From Natrinema pellirubrum DSM 15624 (GTDB lineage Archaea > Halobacteriota > Halobacteria > Halobacteriales > Natrialbaceae), in contig NC_019963.1 in NCBI RefSeq assembly GCF_000230735.2, positions 124,001 to 188,000 of the forward strand: a stretch of DNA of 64,000 nucleotides. The letters run 5' to 3'. The translations under genes were made by a program, and so were the position numbers. Below, piece by piece: positions 8,291 to 17,433 of this stretch; position 1 is the stretch's first letter, and each line of letters starts with the position of its first letter. The notes beneath the pieces were generated by a model that did not search any database, was not told where the DNA came from, and was given only the letters and a program-made list of their open reading frames with translations.

Positions 8291-10438
8291 CTATCGTGTC
8301 GCCCGGCGTCCGAGGACGAAGACCAATAACGCCAGTAAGAGCGCTCCCGTGAATGCCTCGACCATCACGAGGAGTTCACCCCAGCCAATCGCTTCGAACT
8401 CGTTGCCACCGAGCGCGAGAAAGTTCTTGATACTGTAACTGAGGAGATCCCGTCCGGTCACGATAGCTTCCAATCCAGATGTGGGAATAGCCACTCCTTG
8501 GCCGTCGATCCGCTGTAAACCAACGAACGGTAACAGAATCGCGAATCCGAAAATGAGCACCATCGAGGTCAGGACCACCTGTGCCGCTCCCTCCGCGTAG
8601 AGCATCGTCCACCGCTGCAGCGAAAGCTTCGCCCAGCGCGTGAACTGGTTCTCTGTGAGGGCGAGCTTTCGTTGCGCATGACGCTCTCGGATGTAGTATC
8701 GTCGACTAAGGCTGGGGAGAGAGTTCTCTCTGAAGAGTCGTTGATACGTTCGGTAAACACGGATCGCATCGTCGAGTTCCGCGGTCTCGTCTTCGAGTTG
8801 GTGAGAGGGACGAACTCGATTCGTAAATCGCACCAGTCCTGGATACACATCCCCGAGGAGGTGACGGATCGCACCAGTCTTCGATTGTCCGTCGGTATGC
8901 TCGAAAAGCCGCTGGTCGCGAGTTGTGAGGTTCGGTTCCAGTGCTTTGTCCGACTCCCCTTCGTAATAGCACATGCGGCCGAAATCCGATTCTTCGCCAA
9001 GTCGAATATCCCGCAACCAAGCGCCGTGGAGACGAGCACGTCGAAAGTCAGTCCGGCGCAAATCACACGCATCGAGAGCAGCGTCCTCCAAATCAGCACC
9101 GACAAAACTGGCATCTGTCCCTGTTACGTCGGAGAGAGTGGCTTCGTGGAACGTCGAATCGTCGAACTGGCCAGACGAGATATCGGCTCCAGTGAGATCT
9201 GCCTCTGTAAAATCAGCCCCACAAGCGGTTTCTGGGGCTAGTCTCGTTTCTCGCAACAGTGCACCCGTCAACGCCGTATCAGACAATTCGACGTCGGTTA
9301 AATCGGCACCTGAAAGGTCTGCATCCTTGAGTGTCGCCTGGTTGAACGTCGCCCCCGAAAGATCGGCGCCTGACAACGTTGCTCCGGAGAGATCTGCCTG
9401 ATCGAACGTCGCCCCGGAGAGATCTGCATCCGACCAATCAGTCGCGCTCAAATCTGCCTCAGTCACGTCGATTCCCGACGCGTCGACGCCATCGAACGAG
9501 GCACTCGTTACCTCGGCTTGCCGCAAATTGGCCTCGGTAAGACGTGCGCCGTCGAACTCTGCTTCCGGCGCGTACATTCGTTCCGCAGTTACATTCCGGA
9601 GGTCACACTCCGTGAAATCGGTCTGTCTGCAGAACGTGCTTCGGAGGTCAGAGTGAACGAGTGTCGCTCCCCGAAGGGTCGCCGATTGCAACCGTGCATT
9701 CTCTAATGCTGCAGACTGGAGGATCGCTCCCGAGAGATCTGCCTCACGAAAACTGGTGTTGTCCAATTCACACTGCGACAACCGGGCGCCTCGGAGAGTG
9801 GATTCCTGAAGATCAGCTCCCGCTAAGGCGACCACGGTTAGATCGGCGTCTGCTAAATCAGCCCCCCACAATCTCGCCTCGCGAAATGAGGCTCCCTCAA
9901 GGTGGGCGTTCGTCAGAGTCACTTGGCGGAGGTCACTGTTGGCAAGATCGGCGTTTCGGAGGTTTGCTCCCGTGAGATTGACCATCGGCGCCAGTGCGTT
10001 CGACAAATCGGCATCCGTCAGATCCGCCTGCGTTAGAGAAGCCCCGGAGAGGTCACTCGCCGCAAACTGCGCCTCCCTCAGAATCGCCTCAGTGAAGTCA
10101 GTGTCAGCTAAGTTTGCCTCACCGAACGTAGTCCCTCGAAGGTCAGTGTTGCTAAAGTCTGTTTGTCGGAGATCAGCGTTGATGAATACACTTGAGGTGA
10201 TCGCAGCTCCGTTTGGAAACGACACATCCTGAACGAAAGCTCCGCCGAGGTGATTTGTTCCTGGAGAGACGTGGTTTAGAAGTTCGTCTGCCTCTTTTTC
10301 TGCCAGAGTAGTATGCCAGATACAGCGATTTCGATCGCCTGTTACTGGTCGCCAACAGCAACTGCCCACAGTTCGACTGTACTCACCGACATCGTCAGCT
10401 TCGATAGTATACCCACATCGGTCGGTGAGTCCAGACAC
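8291..10438 (-). CDS. pentapeptide-repeat protein with C-terminal ion-channel-like segment
   Basis: 715 residues, GTG start after GGGAGG. The N-terminus has clustered metal ligands (RCGY, CCW, then CIWH near residue 40). Residues about 65-480 are nearly uninterrupted pentapeptide repeats (A(D/N)LSG type), forming a long right-handed beta-helix. A charged linker follows. The C-terminus holds a membrane helix near 622-643 and, after a polar stretch, a pore-loop-like segment (NFLALGGNEFEAIGWG) with a last helix ending in GRRATR. The layout resembles a two-TM ion channel gated by a beta-helix sensor. It diverges from the methylase with only about 60 bp between start codons, which suggests joint control. 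Confidence 0.88.
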   Translation of the reverse strand: MSGLTDRCGYTIEADDVGEYSRTVGSCCWRPVTGDRNRCIWHTTLAEKEADELLNHVSPGTNHLGGAFVQDVSFPNGAAITSSVFINADLRQTDFSNTDLRGTTFGEANLADTDFTEAILREAQFAASDLSGASLTQADLTDADLSNALAPMVNLTGANLRNADLANSDLRQVTLTNAHLEGASFREARLWGADLADADLTVVALAGADLQESTLRGARLSQCELDNTSFREADLSGAILQSAALENARLQSATLRGATLVHSDLRSTFCRQTDFTECDLRNVTAERMYAPEAEFDGARLTEANLRQAEVTSASFDGVDASGIDVTEADLSATDWSDADLSGATFDQADLSGATLSGADLSGATFNQATLKDADLSGADLTDVELSDTALTGALLRETRLAPETACGADFTEADLTGADISSGQFDDSTFHEATLSDVTGTDASFVGADLEDAALDACDLRRTDFRRARLHGAWLRDIRLGEESDFGRMCYYEGESDKALEPNLTTRDQRLFEHTDGQSKTGAIRHLLGDVYPGLVRFTNRVRPSHQLEDETAELDDAIRVYRTYQRLFRENSLPSLSRRYYIRERHAQRKLALTENQFTRWAKLSLQRWTMLYAEGAAQVVLTSMVLIFGFAILLPFVGLQRIDGQGVAIPTSGLEAIVTGRDLLSYSIKNFLALGGNEFEAIGWGELLVMVEAFTGALLLALLVFVLGRRATR

Positions 10439-10499
10439 ACCCTCCCTCTTTCCCCGGTAAATGAAAGATTTTTCGGCTGTCAGGCAGAGGACGGGGACA

Positions 10500-12566
10500 A
10501 TGGATCCGTGGCAGAAGCTACCGTTGGAGGAGATGCGTTCGGCAGCCGAATTCGAACTATACGCCCCTCACCATCACCGTCCTGCATACAGTTGGTTCCG
10601 GACGTTCGGGAACCGCGGCGGAACACTCCTGCGGTTTCTTCTCTTAGCGACACTCTCAGATGAAGATACGACGGCCAGCGATCTCCTTGAGTATCGCGAC
10701 GGTGAGTGGCACGGTGATTACGTCGAAGCGTCTCCGCTCACGGAGTCAGACTCGCTCGTCATGGATCCGACGATGGGGGCTGGGCCGACAGTAATCGAAG
10801 GGGCACGTCTGGGTGTCGATACCGTCGGATTCGACTACAATCCAGTTCTGTGGTGGGTGGTTCGCCAGACAGTCCACGGACCAGCAGATTTCGACGAGAC
10901 GTTCAATTCCTTCCTCGAAGCGGCAGCGGACGAGGTAGGTCCGTATTTCGACGCGCCTGCTGAGGAAACTGTTCTTGCCTATCTCATGGCACTCACAGTT
11001 GATTGTCCGGACTGTGGCGACACACTAGAGCTCCACACCCAATTTGAATTGTCGAACAACGACCAGGGGGAGTCGGTCTATCTCTGCCCCAATATAGACT
11101 GTGACGATCGGATTTTGCGGACGTCGGCAGATCGATCTGAACAGGTAACTTGTGAGTGTTGTCAGAAATCGTTCGTCCCAGAAGACGGAAACTGTCAGCG
11201 TGGGACGTTTGAGTGTAACTGTGGAGTTCAAACCGACCTGCGGGAGTATTTCGACAGTCAGGATCGAACACCATCGTATCAACGATACGCTGTGTTCTAC
11301 GAGGACGGTGATGGAAATCGCCGGTATCGAGAGCTGAACGACACAGATACCACAGCTCTGGCAGAGGCGCAGTCTGAGTATCGCGAATCACTCGGAACGC
11401 TCCCACTCCCGACCTCGAAAATCCAGGAAGGGAAGACGACGGGCCGCTTACTGGACTACGGGTACGAACAGTATCAGCAACTTTTCACCGAGCGCCAACG
11501 CATCGCCCTCGGACGACTACTCAAACTCGCAGACGAACAAGAGCCTCGAGAAGTGGCAGAAACGATCGTAACGCTCGTCGTGGCGACGCTGCACTACAAC
11601 AATATTCACGCCAGGTGGGACACGAGAAGGGATTCTGTCCAGACCATATTCCGAACGTTCAGGCACAGCATCCCCGTCGAAACGGTCGAAGCAAACCCAC
11701 TCGTCGACGAGTGGAAGGGATCCTTGAGGAGGGCGTACGACCGGTATGTGGCCGCCAAAACATACCTCGAGTCTCCCTCCGAAACACTACGGACACCTAC
11801 GGGCGATAGAGACGAAATCCAACTTCCAGAGGAAGCCCTCCGCACCGAGCGGATCAAGCAGTTGGCTGTGTCGAGTGTTGATCAACTCGATATCGAGACC
11901 AAAAGCGTGGATTGTGCAGTCATCGACCCGCCATACTACGACGCGGTGCAACACGGTGAACTCCACGATTTCCACTACGTCTGGCTTCGCGAGGTCCTGA
12001 GTGATCGCTATTCCGAGTTTTCGTCGACCCACGTCCCGAAGCTCCGAGAGATTGCGATCAACGAACACCGTGGGAAAGATCAGGCGTACTATCGCCAAGC
12101 ACTTCGAAATGGCCTCGACGAAATTTATCGCACCCTGAGGGCTGATGGTGATCTCGTTTGTCTGTTCCACATCGGTCAGGAAAGTGCATGGCGAGATATT
12201 GCCACAATTCTCGTGCAAACTGGGTTCCAGATCCGAGGCACAATTCCGCTAATGGATGTCGAAAATCCCGGTGATGTGACGAAAATCGACTACGACGTCG
12301 CGATATTCGCCCGGAAGATGTCGTCGGCAGAGACGATCTCGTTCCAGACGCTTCGCCAGAACCTATTGTACAGTATTCAGGAGATGGCAGCCGAAGAACG
12401 GGAGTATCATCCAGACATCTCTCAACTCGAATTACGAACGATTCTCCGGGCGCGCGGGCTCGCTGAATACTCTGCGCATCATCCAAACGTGACTAACGAC
12501 GACGGTGCTGCGGATGTCGACGCTGCCATCGATATGGTGAACGAGGTGATTCGGAAGACCCTCTAA
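10500..12566 (+). CDS. adenine-specific DNA methylase with zinc ribbons
   Basis: 688 residues from the ATG at 10500 (MDPWQKLP); an alternative ATG lies at 10461. SAM-binding motif DPTMGAGPT is at about residues 89-97 and the catalytic DPPYYD near 476. Between them sit three cysteine-rich ribbons (CPDCGDTLEL, CPNIDC, CECCQKSF with CNCG), a build typical of COG1743-like N6-adenine methylases in archaeal modification loci. Expected reaction: methylation of adenine N6 in DNA. No S subunit or linked nuclease is present apart from the Mrr-type gene beyond the IS. Divergent from the channel-like gene. Confidence 0.88.
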   Translation: MDPWQKLPLEEMRSAAEFELYAPHHHRPAYSWFRTFGNRGGTLLRFLLLATLSDEDTTASDLLEYRDGEWHGDYVEASPLTESDSLVMDPTMGAGPTVIEGARLGVDTVGFDYNPVLWWVVRQTVHGPADFDETFNSFLEAAADEVGPYFDAPAEETVLAYLMALTVDCPDCGDTLELHTQFELSNNDQGESVYLCPNIDCDDRILRTSADRSEQVTCECCQKSFVPEDGNCQRGTFECNCGVQTDLREYFDSQDRTPSYQRYAVFYEDGDGNRRYRELNDTDTTALAEAQSEYRESLGTLPLPTSKIQEGKTTGRLLDYGYEQYQQLFTERQRIALGRLLKLADEQEPREVAETIVTLVVATLHYNNIHARWDTRRDSVQTIFRTFRHSIPVETVEANPLVDEWKGSLRRAYDRYVAAKTYLESPSETLRTPTGDRDEIQLPEEALRTERIKQLAVSSVDQLDIETKSVDCAVIDPPYYDAVQHGELHDFHYVWLREVLSDRYSEFSSTHVPKLREIAINEHRGKDQAYYRQALRNGLDEIYRTLRADGDLVCLFHIGQESAWRDIATILVQTGFQIRGTIPLMDVENPGDVTKIDYDVAIFARKMSSAETISFQTLRQNLLYSIQEMAAEEREYHPDISQLELRTILRARGLAEYSAHHPNVTNDDGAADVDAAIDMVNEVIRKTL

Positions 12567-12588
12567 ATCGCAGTGGTTCCCTCACCGG

Positions 12589-13273
12589 AAGGATGTCAAC
12601 CTTAGCGTGAAGGAAGCGCCCGAGCAAGGGTAAGTTGGTGAGCTGAGGATCCTCGACCGCATAGTTGAGAAGGCTCGTCAGCAGGAAGTATTTTCCCGTG
12701 AGGACACGCCGACGAAGCGGCGTGTCCTCGCGGCGTTTTTGTACCATGCTGTCCTCTCATACCGGCGAATCGAACCGTTCGTTGATCGCTCGTACGAGGC
12801 GATCAGGCAGTGGTTTTATCGGTTGAAGGACCTCTTCGAGCCCGGCTGCCGGGATCGACGAGAAGTCGCCGTCGATGAGACGAAAATCGAGATCGACGGC
12901 GACGAGCACTACGTCTGGCCGGCAGTCGATTGTGAGACGCTGAAAGAGCTTGCCGTCGAAGTCTCTCCCGGCCGATCGAGCCTCGATGCGCTTCTGTTTT
13001 TGAAGGATGTCCTCGAACGGTGCCGCGGTCGCCCGCTGGTGCGGACCGACCGCGGCCCGTGGTACGACTGGCCGCTCGAACTCTTAGACTGCGAATACGA
13101 GCGTGAAACGTGGGGAAATCGGTCGCTCATCGAAGCGTGGTTCGGGATCTTCACATACCGAACCAGACGCTTCTACCACCGATTTCCCTATCAGAGTACC
13201 GCCAGCTCAGCCAGATCGTGGCTTACAGCCTTCGCCGCTCTCCACAATGCGACGCTCTAACCTTGACACCCTT
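12589..13273. mobile_element. DDE-transposase insertion sequence with terminal inverted repeats
   Basis: The left end AAGGATGTCAACCTTAG (12589) and the right end, read inward AAGGGTGTCAAGGTTAG (13273), match at 14 of 17 positions. No target duplication is obvious in the flanks, so the insertion is probably old. It separates the methylase (ends 12566) from the Mrr-type nuclease (starts 13330). Confidence 0.75.
12634..13260 (+). CDS. IS transposase (DDE), start codon unclear
   Basis: The frame is open after a TAA at 12631 and translates to a recognisable haloarchaeal transposase: ILDRIVEKARQQEVFSRE, then LSYRRIEPFVDRS, catalytic VAVDETKIE and VRTDRGPWYDWP, and GNRSLIEAWFG providing the final Glu. 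The first in-frame start-type codon is the TTG at 12739, which would lose about 35 conserved residues, so the true start is probably damaged. It may be inactive. The gene fills the IS between its inverted repeats. Confidence 0.75.
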   Translation, partial: VGELRILDRIVEKARQQEVFSREDTPTKRRVLAAFLYHAVLSYRRIEPFVDRSYEAIRQWFYRLKDLFEPGCRDRREVAVDETKIEIDGDEHYVWPAVDCETLKELAVEVSPGRSSLDALLFLKDVLERCRGRPLVRTDRGPWYDWPLELLDCEYERETWGNRSLIEAWFGIFTYRTRRFYHRFPYQSTASSARSWLTAFAALHNATL

Positions 13274-13329
13274 ATCTTACTTTCGGCAACGTATTTGGCA
13301 GTTGCAACGTACTGTCCACATAATTGAGG

Positions 13330-14694
13330 ATGGCTGTACTGGACGATCTCTCGGGGTTCGAGTTCGAGGACGTGATGGAGGACGTGTTCCGCAATCTCGG
13401 CTACGAGAACGTCCGCCAGGCCGACCGCACGGCTGACGAGGGTCGCGACGTCATCATGGAGGAGGTCGTCGACGGCACGCGGCGCGCGATTATCGTCGAA
13501 TGCAAGCACACGGGGACGGTCGGACGGCCGGTCGTCCAGAAGCTCCACTCGGCGATCGCGACGTTCGACTTCGACGGCCCCAAACGCGGGATGGTCGTCA
13601 CGACCGGCCGGTTCACGAACCCTGCTCAGGAGTACGCCGACCGCCTCCAGCAAAACGACGACCCACACCCAATCGAGCTGCTCGACGGCGAAGACCTCCG
13701 GGATATCGCCGACGAGATCGGCCTCGACCTCTACAACGGGCGCATCGAGATTCTCTGTGACGAGACCCTACGCCCGTACGACCCGGCCGCCGACGTCGAC
13801 ATGGCCGTCGCGGAGGCGTTCCGCGACATCGAGAACATCGAGGCTGCCGACCTCCCAGATCCGCACTCATCGGTGACGTTCCGCCCGGTGGTCGCGGTCA
13901 CCGCGGACACGAACGCCGTCTTTGAGACGTCGGTGGGCGTCATCCACCGGATCAACGACCGGACCCGATTCGTTGCCCACGCCGAACGCGGGCAGCCGCA
14001 GGTCGTCGACGAAGACGTCGCGACGCTGGTCACCGAGAACCTTCACGCGACGGTCGACCTCGATGCCGAGCAGTTTGGAGAGGTGTTCGACGCCGTCGAG
14101 GAGCGGCGGTTCGGGCAGACCCAAACGGAGTACAAGGAGTGGGCCGTCGAGCGACTCCAGCAGCACCACACAACGACGGTGACCTACACCGGCGACAACA
14201 ACGTCACGTACAACAAAACCTGCGAGCCGAACCGCTCGGACATCTCCGTCCAATCGATCGAACCAGTGTACCTCCCCGAGGTTCGACAGACGACCGAGCT
14301 CCAGGAGTACACCTACCCCTACGAGTACTACGCGGCAGGGCCGTCACGAGTAACCGCCGAGGACGGCATCTATCAGTGCGTCCACTGTGACACGAGCGGC
14401 GGCGACGAGACGTACACCTACTGTCCGAACTGCGGGGCAATCGCCTGCTCCAGCCACATCAAAACGGAGCGGCTGGAAGGCGAGCCGGTCTGTACGGGGT
14501 GTGCGGTGACGGAACGGTTCGCGCTGAAGACGAAGTACTTCTACGACGAGGAGAATCTCGAGGCGTTCCGCGAGGAGTACGCCGACATGCCGCTTCACGA
14601 GAAGGCGATGGAGAACAAGGTCCTCACGACTGGTGGAGTAGTTACTGCAGTTGTACTACTGCTTGGCATCCTCGCACTCGGAGGCGTAATCTGA
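13330..14694 (+). CDS. mrr: Mrr-type restriction endonuclease with C-terminal membrane anchor
   Basis: 454 residues from the ATG at 13330. The N-terminal about 110 residues are an Mrr_cat-type PD-(D/E)XK domain: FEDVMEDVFRNLGYENV, GRDVIM and VECKH, with GMVVTTGRFT. A middle beta-rich region of unknown family follows. Then a double zinc ribbon (CVHCD, CPNCG, CSSH, CTGC), a charged stretch and a single C-terminal membrane helix (VVTAVVLLLGILALGG). The Mrr family cleaves modified or foreign DNA. The start is 57 bp after the IS, so its native promoter may be lost or replaced. Confidence 0.88.
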   Translation: MAVLDDLSGFEFEDVMEDVFRNLGYENVRQADRTADEGRDVIMEEVVDGTRRAIIVECKHTGTVGRPVVQKLHSAIATFDFDGPKRGMVVTTGRFTNPAQEYADRLQQNDDPHPIELLDGEDLRDIADEIGLDLYNGRIEILCDETLRPYDPAADVDMAVAEAFRDIENIEAADLPDPHSSVTFRPVVAVTADTNAVFETSVGVIHRINDRTRFVAHAERGQPQVVDEDVATLVTENLHATVDLDAEQFGEVFDAVEERRFGQTQTEYKEWAVERLQQHHTTTVTYTGDNNVTYNKTCEPNRSDISVQSIEPVYLPEVRQTTELQEYTYPYEYYAAGPSRVTAEDGIYQCVHCDTSGGDETYTYCPNCGAIACSSHIKTERLEGEPVCTGCAVTERFALKTKYFYDEENLEAFREEYADMPLHEKAMENKVLTTGGVVTAVVLLLGILALGGVI

Positions 14695-14714
14695 GGGCCG
14701 AGGTGTCGAATTGG

Positions 14715-14900
14715 TCACCGCTCGGCCCAGGTTCGACGGTAATCAATAAAGTCTCGAGGATGTTGATGATCTCTCGCCCACTCTTTTGCTTCGCCAGGTG
14801 AATCACACCGCTCAGCGGTTTCGCAGAGGGTACATTTCGCTGTTACCCGAATCACCATTACAGGATTTTCTGTTTCCGGCGGCTCATCCACGTAATCCAT
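14715..14900 (-). CDS. small zinc-binding hypothetical, 61 aa
   Basis: From the ATG at 14900 (MDYVDEPP) the protein has a CTLCETAERCDSPGEA segment typical of haloarchaeal small zinc-finger-like proteins, and a basic C-terminus. A longer frame begins at 14957. No partner gene is evident; it converges on the Mrr gene. Confidence 0.55.
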   Translation of the reverse strand: MDYVDEPPETENPVMVIRVTAKCTLCETAERCDSPGEAKEWARDHQHPRDFIDYRRTWAER

Positions 14901-15044
14901 ACTGGACCAATCGGACTTATCGATTAAAACGGGTATTGTTCTCTGTTGTCCTGGCAATGGTCTGCTCTGAGCGCAAACACCTCGTTCTGATACGACCCTT
15001 TGTTCCCCCTGTCAATTTTATCGAGCAACGACTATTCTAGAGGT

Positions 15045-15386
15045 ATGCCTTCCAATCAGGTCGGAGATGAGTGGACTGTCGAGTGGATGACGCCCAAGCC
15101 GAACAGCGATGGATTCCTTGATAACTTGGTGCTGAGCCCGGAACAAGCAGCTGAATACGGGGACGACCTCGTAATGGCTCTACGTGTGGACGGTGAAATA
15201 CTTCGAGAGCGCGGGTTAGACCCTAAAGAACCGTTTGGGTGGAAAATCGAAAACGGTGAGCTACTGATGAAACAAATTTCTCGCCAAGCGTTTGAATGGG
15301 TTGCGGAAAGCGACCGAGAGGATTCACTCTATGCCCAGCAGGTACTGGATTCTCGAGCTCAACGGCGGATTCGTGGCTCTCAGTAA
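15045..15386 (+). CDS. hypothetical protein, 113 aa
   Basis: The ATG at 15045 is supported by AGAGGT just upstream and removes an unlikely hydrophobic extension of the 15000 start. The acidic soluble protein has a globular look (LSPEQAAEYGDDLVMALRV, PFGWKIENGELLMK). No family recognised. Stands alone between a convergent small gene and the hydrolase gene. Confidence 0.65.
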   Translation: MPSNQVGDEWTVEWMTPKPNSDGFLDNLVLSPEQAAEYGDDLVMALRVDGEILRERGLDPKEPFGWKIENGELLMKQISRQAFEWVAESDREDSLYAQQVLDSRAQRRIRGSQ

Positions 15387-15560
15387 CAATCGGTCACTCT
15401 TCTGTTTCGACGTAATCTGTATTGAGCTTCGCTAATATTCAGAAATCGAAACTCGGAGATGCCAAAGTTGAGGCTGGTAGTTTCAATGCATACGGTTCTC
15501 AAATTGCTTTGTGATCGAGAACGACTTCGCCAACAGAGCGATTGTCGCTCCCGTCGGAGA

Positions 15561-16520
15561 CTAATAGTGCGGTTTCACCGACTCGGTTGATTCGAGTCTG
15601 TTATTCCTCGTGAGATGACGGACTAGCGCATCAGTAACCTCTTCACGCTCATGATGTACCCAATGTGATGCGTCAGGAAACATCTCTAACTGACCGTCTT
15701 CACAGTAGTCAAGGCTTTTTTCGGCCATCGAGGGACGAAGTGCGATGTCATCTTCTCCCCAACAAATCAGCATCGGCTGGGTAACGGTGTCGCGTGATGA
15801 GCGTTCCGACCGACGGAATCCACGATACCAGTTAATCCTCGGCTCAATACCTGAATGCTGCCAAGCCGCCTTGTAGCGGTTAATCGTTTCTTCGTCGAAT
15901 GTTCCTTTGTTCGAAGTTATTTCAAGCGAGTCAACCATATTGGCCATATCGTTCCGACGCAGCATCCACTCGGGGAGCTTCGGTACCTGATAGAACCAGA
16001 CGTACCAGCTCCGGACGATTTGTTCGAGGCTAGACCGTAAGGTCTCTCGATACACCGTTGGATGTGGTACGTTTAGAATTGAAAGATGGTCAACGACAGA
16101 TGGATGGCGGAGTGCCACGTTCCAAGCGATGAACCCGCCGAAATCGTGTCCGACTACGTGGGCCGAGTCGCGTCCCTCGCTGTGAATCAATTCGCGCACG
16201 TCAGCGACTAATTTCGATTGTCGATAGGCATCAACCTCATCAGGTGCGTCGCTCAGATTACAGCCTCGCTGATCCGGAACAACCACACGAAAGCCGGCCT
16301 CAACGAGCGGATGGATCTGATCACGCCAGCCGTACCAGAAATCGGGATGTCCGTGCAGAAGGACAACTAGAGGTGCGTCGGAATCACCGGCAGTGACGAC
16401 GTGTAACTGCACGCCGTTGATGTTACGATAGGTCGATTCGACATCGTGCCCACTGAGCAACGATGCATCAGTCTTTTTAACCGTCTCTGTAGTTATGGGT
16501 CTGGGTTTCGTCGTAGACAT
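15561..16520 (-). CDS. alpha/beta hydrolase, epoxide hydrolase/dehalogenase-like
   Basis: 319 residues from the ATG at 16520. Oxyanion-hole motif LLHGHPDFWYGW, nucleophile elbow VGHDFGGF (Asp nucleophile, as in epoxide hydrolases), cap domain with WYVWFYQVPKLPEWML, acid in CWGEDDIAL and a C-terminal SHWVHHE His. The complete triad is consistent with an active soluble enzyme; the substrate cannot be told. It is upstream of, and in the same direction as, no close partner; a Bat-type regulator lies beyond. Confidence 0.85.
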   Translation of the reverse strand: MSTTKPRPITTETVKKTDASLLSGHDVESTYRNINGVQLHVVTAGDSDAPLVVLLHGHPDFWYGWRDQIHPLVEAGFRVVVPDQRGCNLSDAPDEVDAYRQSKLVADVRELIHSEGRDSAHVVGHDFGGFIAWNVALRHPSVVDHLSILNVPHPTVYRETLRSSLEQIVRSWYVWFYQVPKLPEWMLRRNDMANMVDSLEITSNKGTFDEETINRYKAAWQHSGIEPRINWYRGFRRSERSSRDTVTQPMLICWGEDDIALRPSMAEKSLDYCEDGQLEMFPDASHWVHHEREEVTDALVRHLTRNNRLESTESVKPHY

Positions 16521-16662
16521 CGTGTTCCCGTGAAGGGAAATACGCGACAAAGCTGAATACGAGGACTGCCGCATCGGTGTGGCTGCTTATATACCTCGAA
16601 GCTTCTGTCTACTGTACGGTAGGGATCTCACCGACGCTACGATTAGTGAGAGAAGACCAAAA

Positions 16663-17319
16663 TTAGTGAACGAGTTCGCTGAACACGCGTTCTTCAGCTT
16701 TCCGAAGGTGCTCACCGACTGTTCCGGGAGAAATCCCAACAATCTCGCTGATGTCTTCGAGCGACGCTTGGCGGGGTTCACGATAATATCCTAGATCAAC
16801 GGCTGCCTCAAGCACTTCTTCCTGCCTCGGTGTAATCATCCTATTGAGTGATGATTTGTCAGACTCATAATCACCCATCCCAAGGACTTCAAACGTGAGT
16901 TGATCCATCTCCTCGGCGTATTCGTATAATTTACTGAACGTTTCGTCAGTTCCAAGGTAGGTGACTTTAAGATGATTCTCGGACGTGAAATGAATCGGAG
17001 TCTCGATCACCAGCAGCGATTCCTGTTGCAGTTTAAGGGATCGGTGAACCGCTTCTGTCGGTTCGAATTGGCTCACAGCCATCCACCGATCTTCGCCCGC
17101 AGTAAGATAACTGAGGACATACGATGAATCCTCCATAATCTGTTTGTACCGTTCCTTACTGCCGCTTGCCTCGGCAAACAGGAGGACAGTATCATCATCA
17201 AGAAGCTCAAGATGATGGATAGCCCGCCGCCTGATCGACTGGTCATCCGTCAGCTCCTCTCCGAGTGGATGGAATGCCGCCCCTCCATCTGGTTTGACTA
17301 ACGCGGTGAGGTATCGCAT
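16663..17319 (-). CDS. Bat-type HTH transcriptional regulator
   Basis: 218 residues from the ATG at 17319 (MRYLTALVKPDGG), the usual start for this haloarchaeal family. The N-terminal about 150 residues are a ligand-sensing domain related to bacterio-opsin activator-like proteins. The C-terminal HTH_10 domain reads LTPRQEEVLEAAVDLGYY-like sequence (here ITPRQEEVLEAAV) then ISEIVGISPGTVGEHLRKAE. It is divergent from NuoCD. The TATA-like TATTTTAC at 17343-17350 is about 24 nt from the ATG, implying a leaderless message. Confidence 0.85.
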   Translation of the reverse strand: MRYLTALVKPDGGAAFHPLGEELTDDQSIRRRAIHHLELLDDDTVLLFAEASGSKERYKQIMEDSSYVLSYLTAGEDRWMAVSQFEPTEAVHRSLKLQQESLLVIETPIHFTSENHLKVTYLGTDETFSKLYEYAEEMDQLTFEVLGMGDYESDKSSLNRMITPRQEEVLEAAVDLGYYREPRQASLEDISEIVGISPGTVGEHLRKAEERVFSELVH

Positions 17320-17332
17320 AGCGTCAACCAAA

Positions 17333-17373
17333 ACTGCGCGCAGTAAAATACCTCGGTGATCGAGGTTTAAATC
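17333..17373. promoter_or_regulatory. divergent promoter with two palindromes
   Basis: ACTGCGCGCAGT (17333-17344) is a perfect 12-bp palindrome at the expected start region of the regulator gene. CCTCG-GTGAT-CGAGG (17351-17365) abuts TTTAAATC (17366-17373), a TATA-like box for the NuoCD gene. The layout suggests one regulator controlling both genes, possibly with autoregulation. Confidence 0.55.
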
Positions 17374-17433
17374 ACACCACTAGTGAGGCAGCGTGGCTAC
17401 GGAACTATACTGAGAACTGACAGCCGAAGGACG

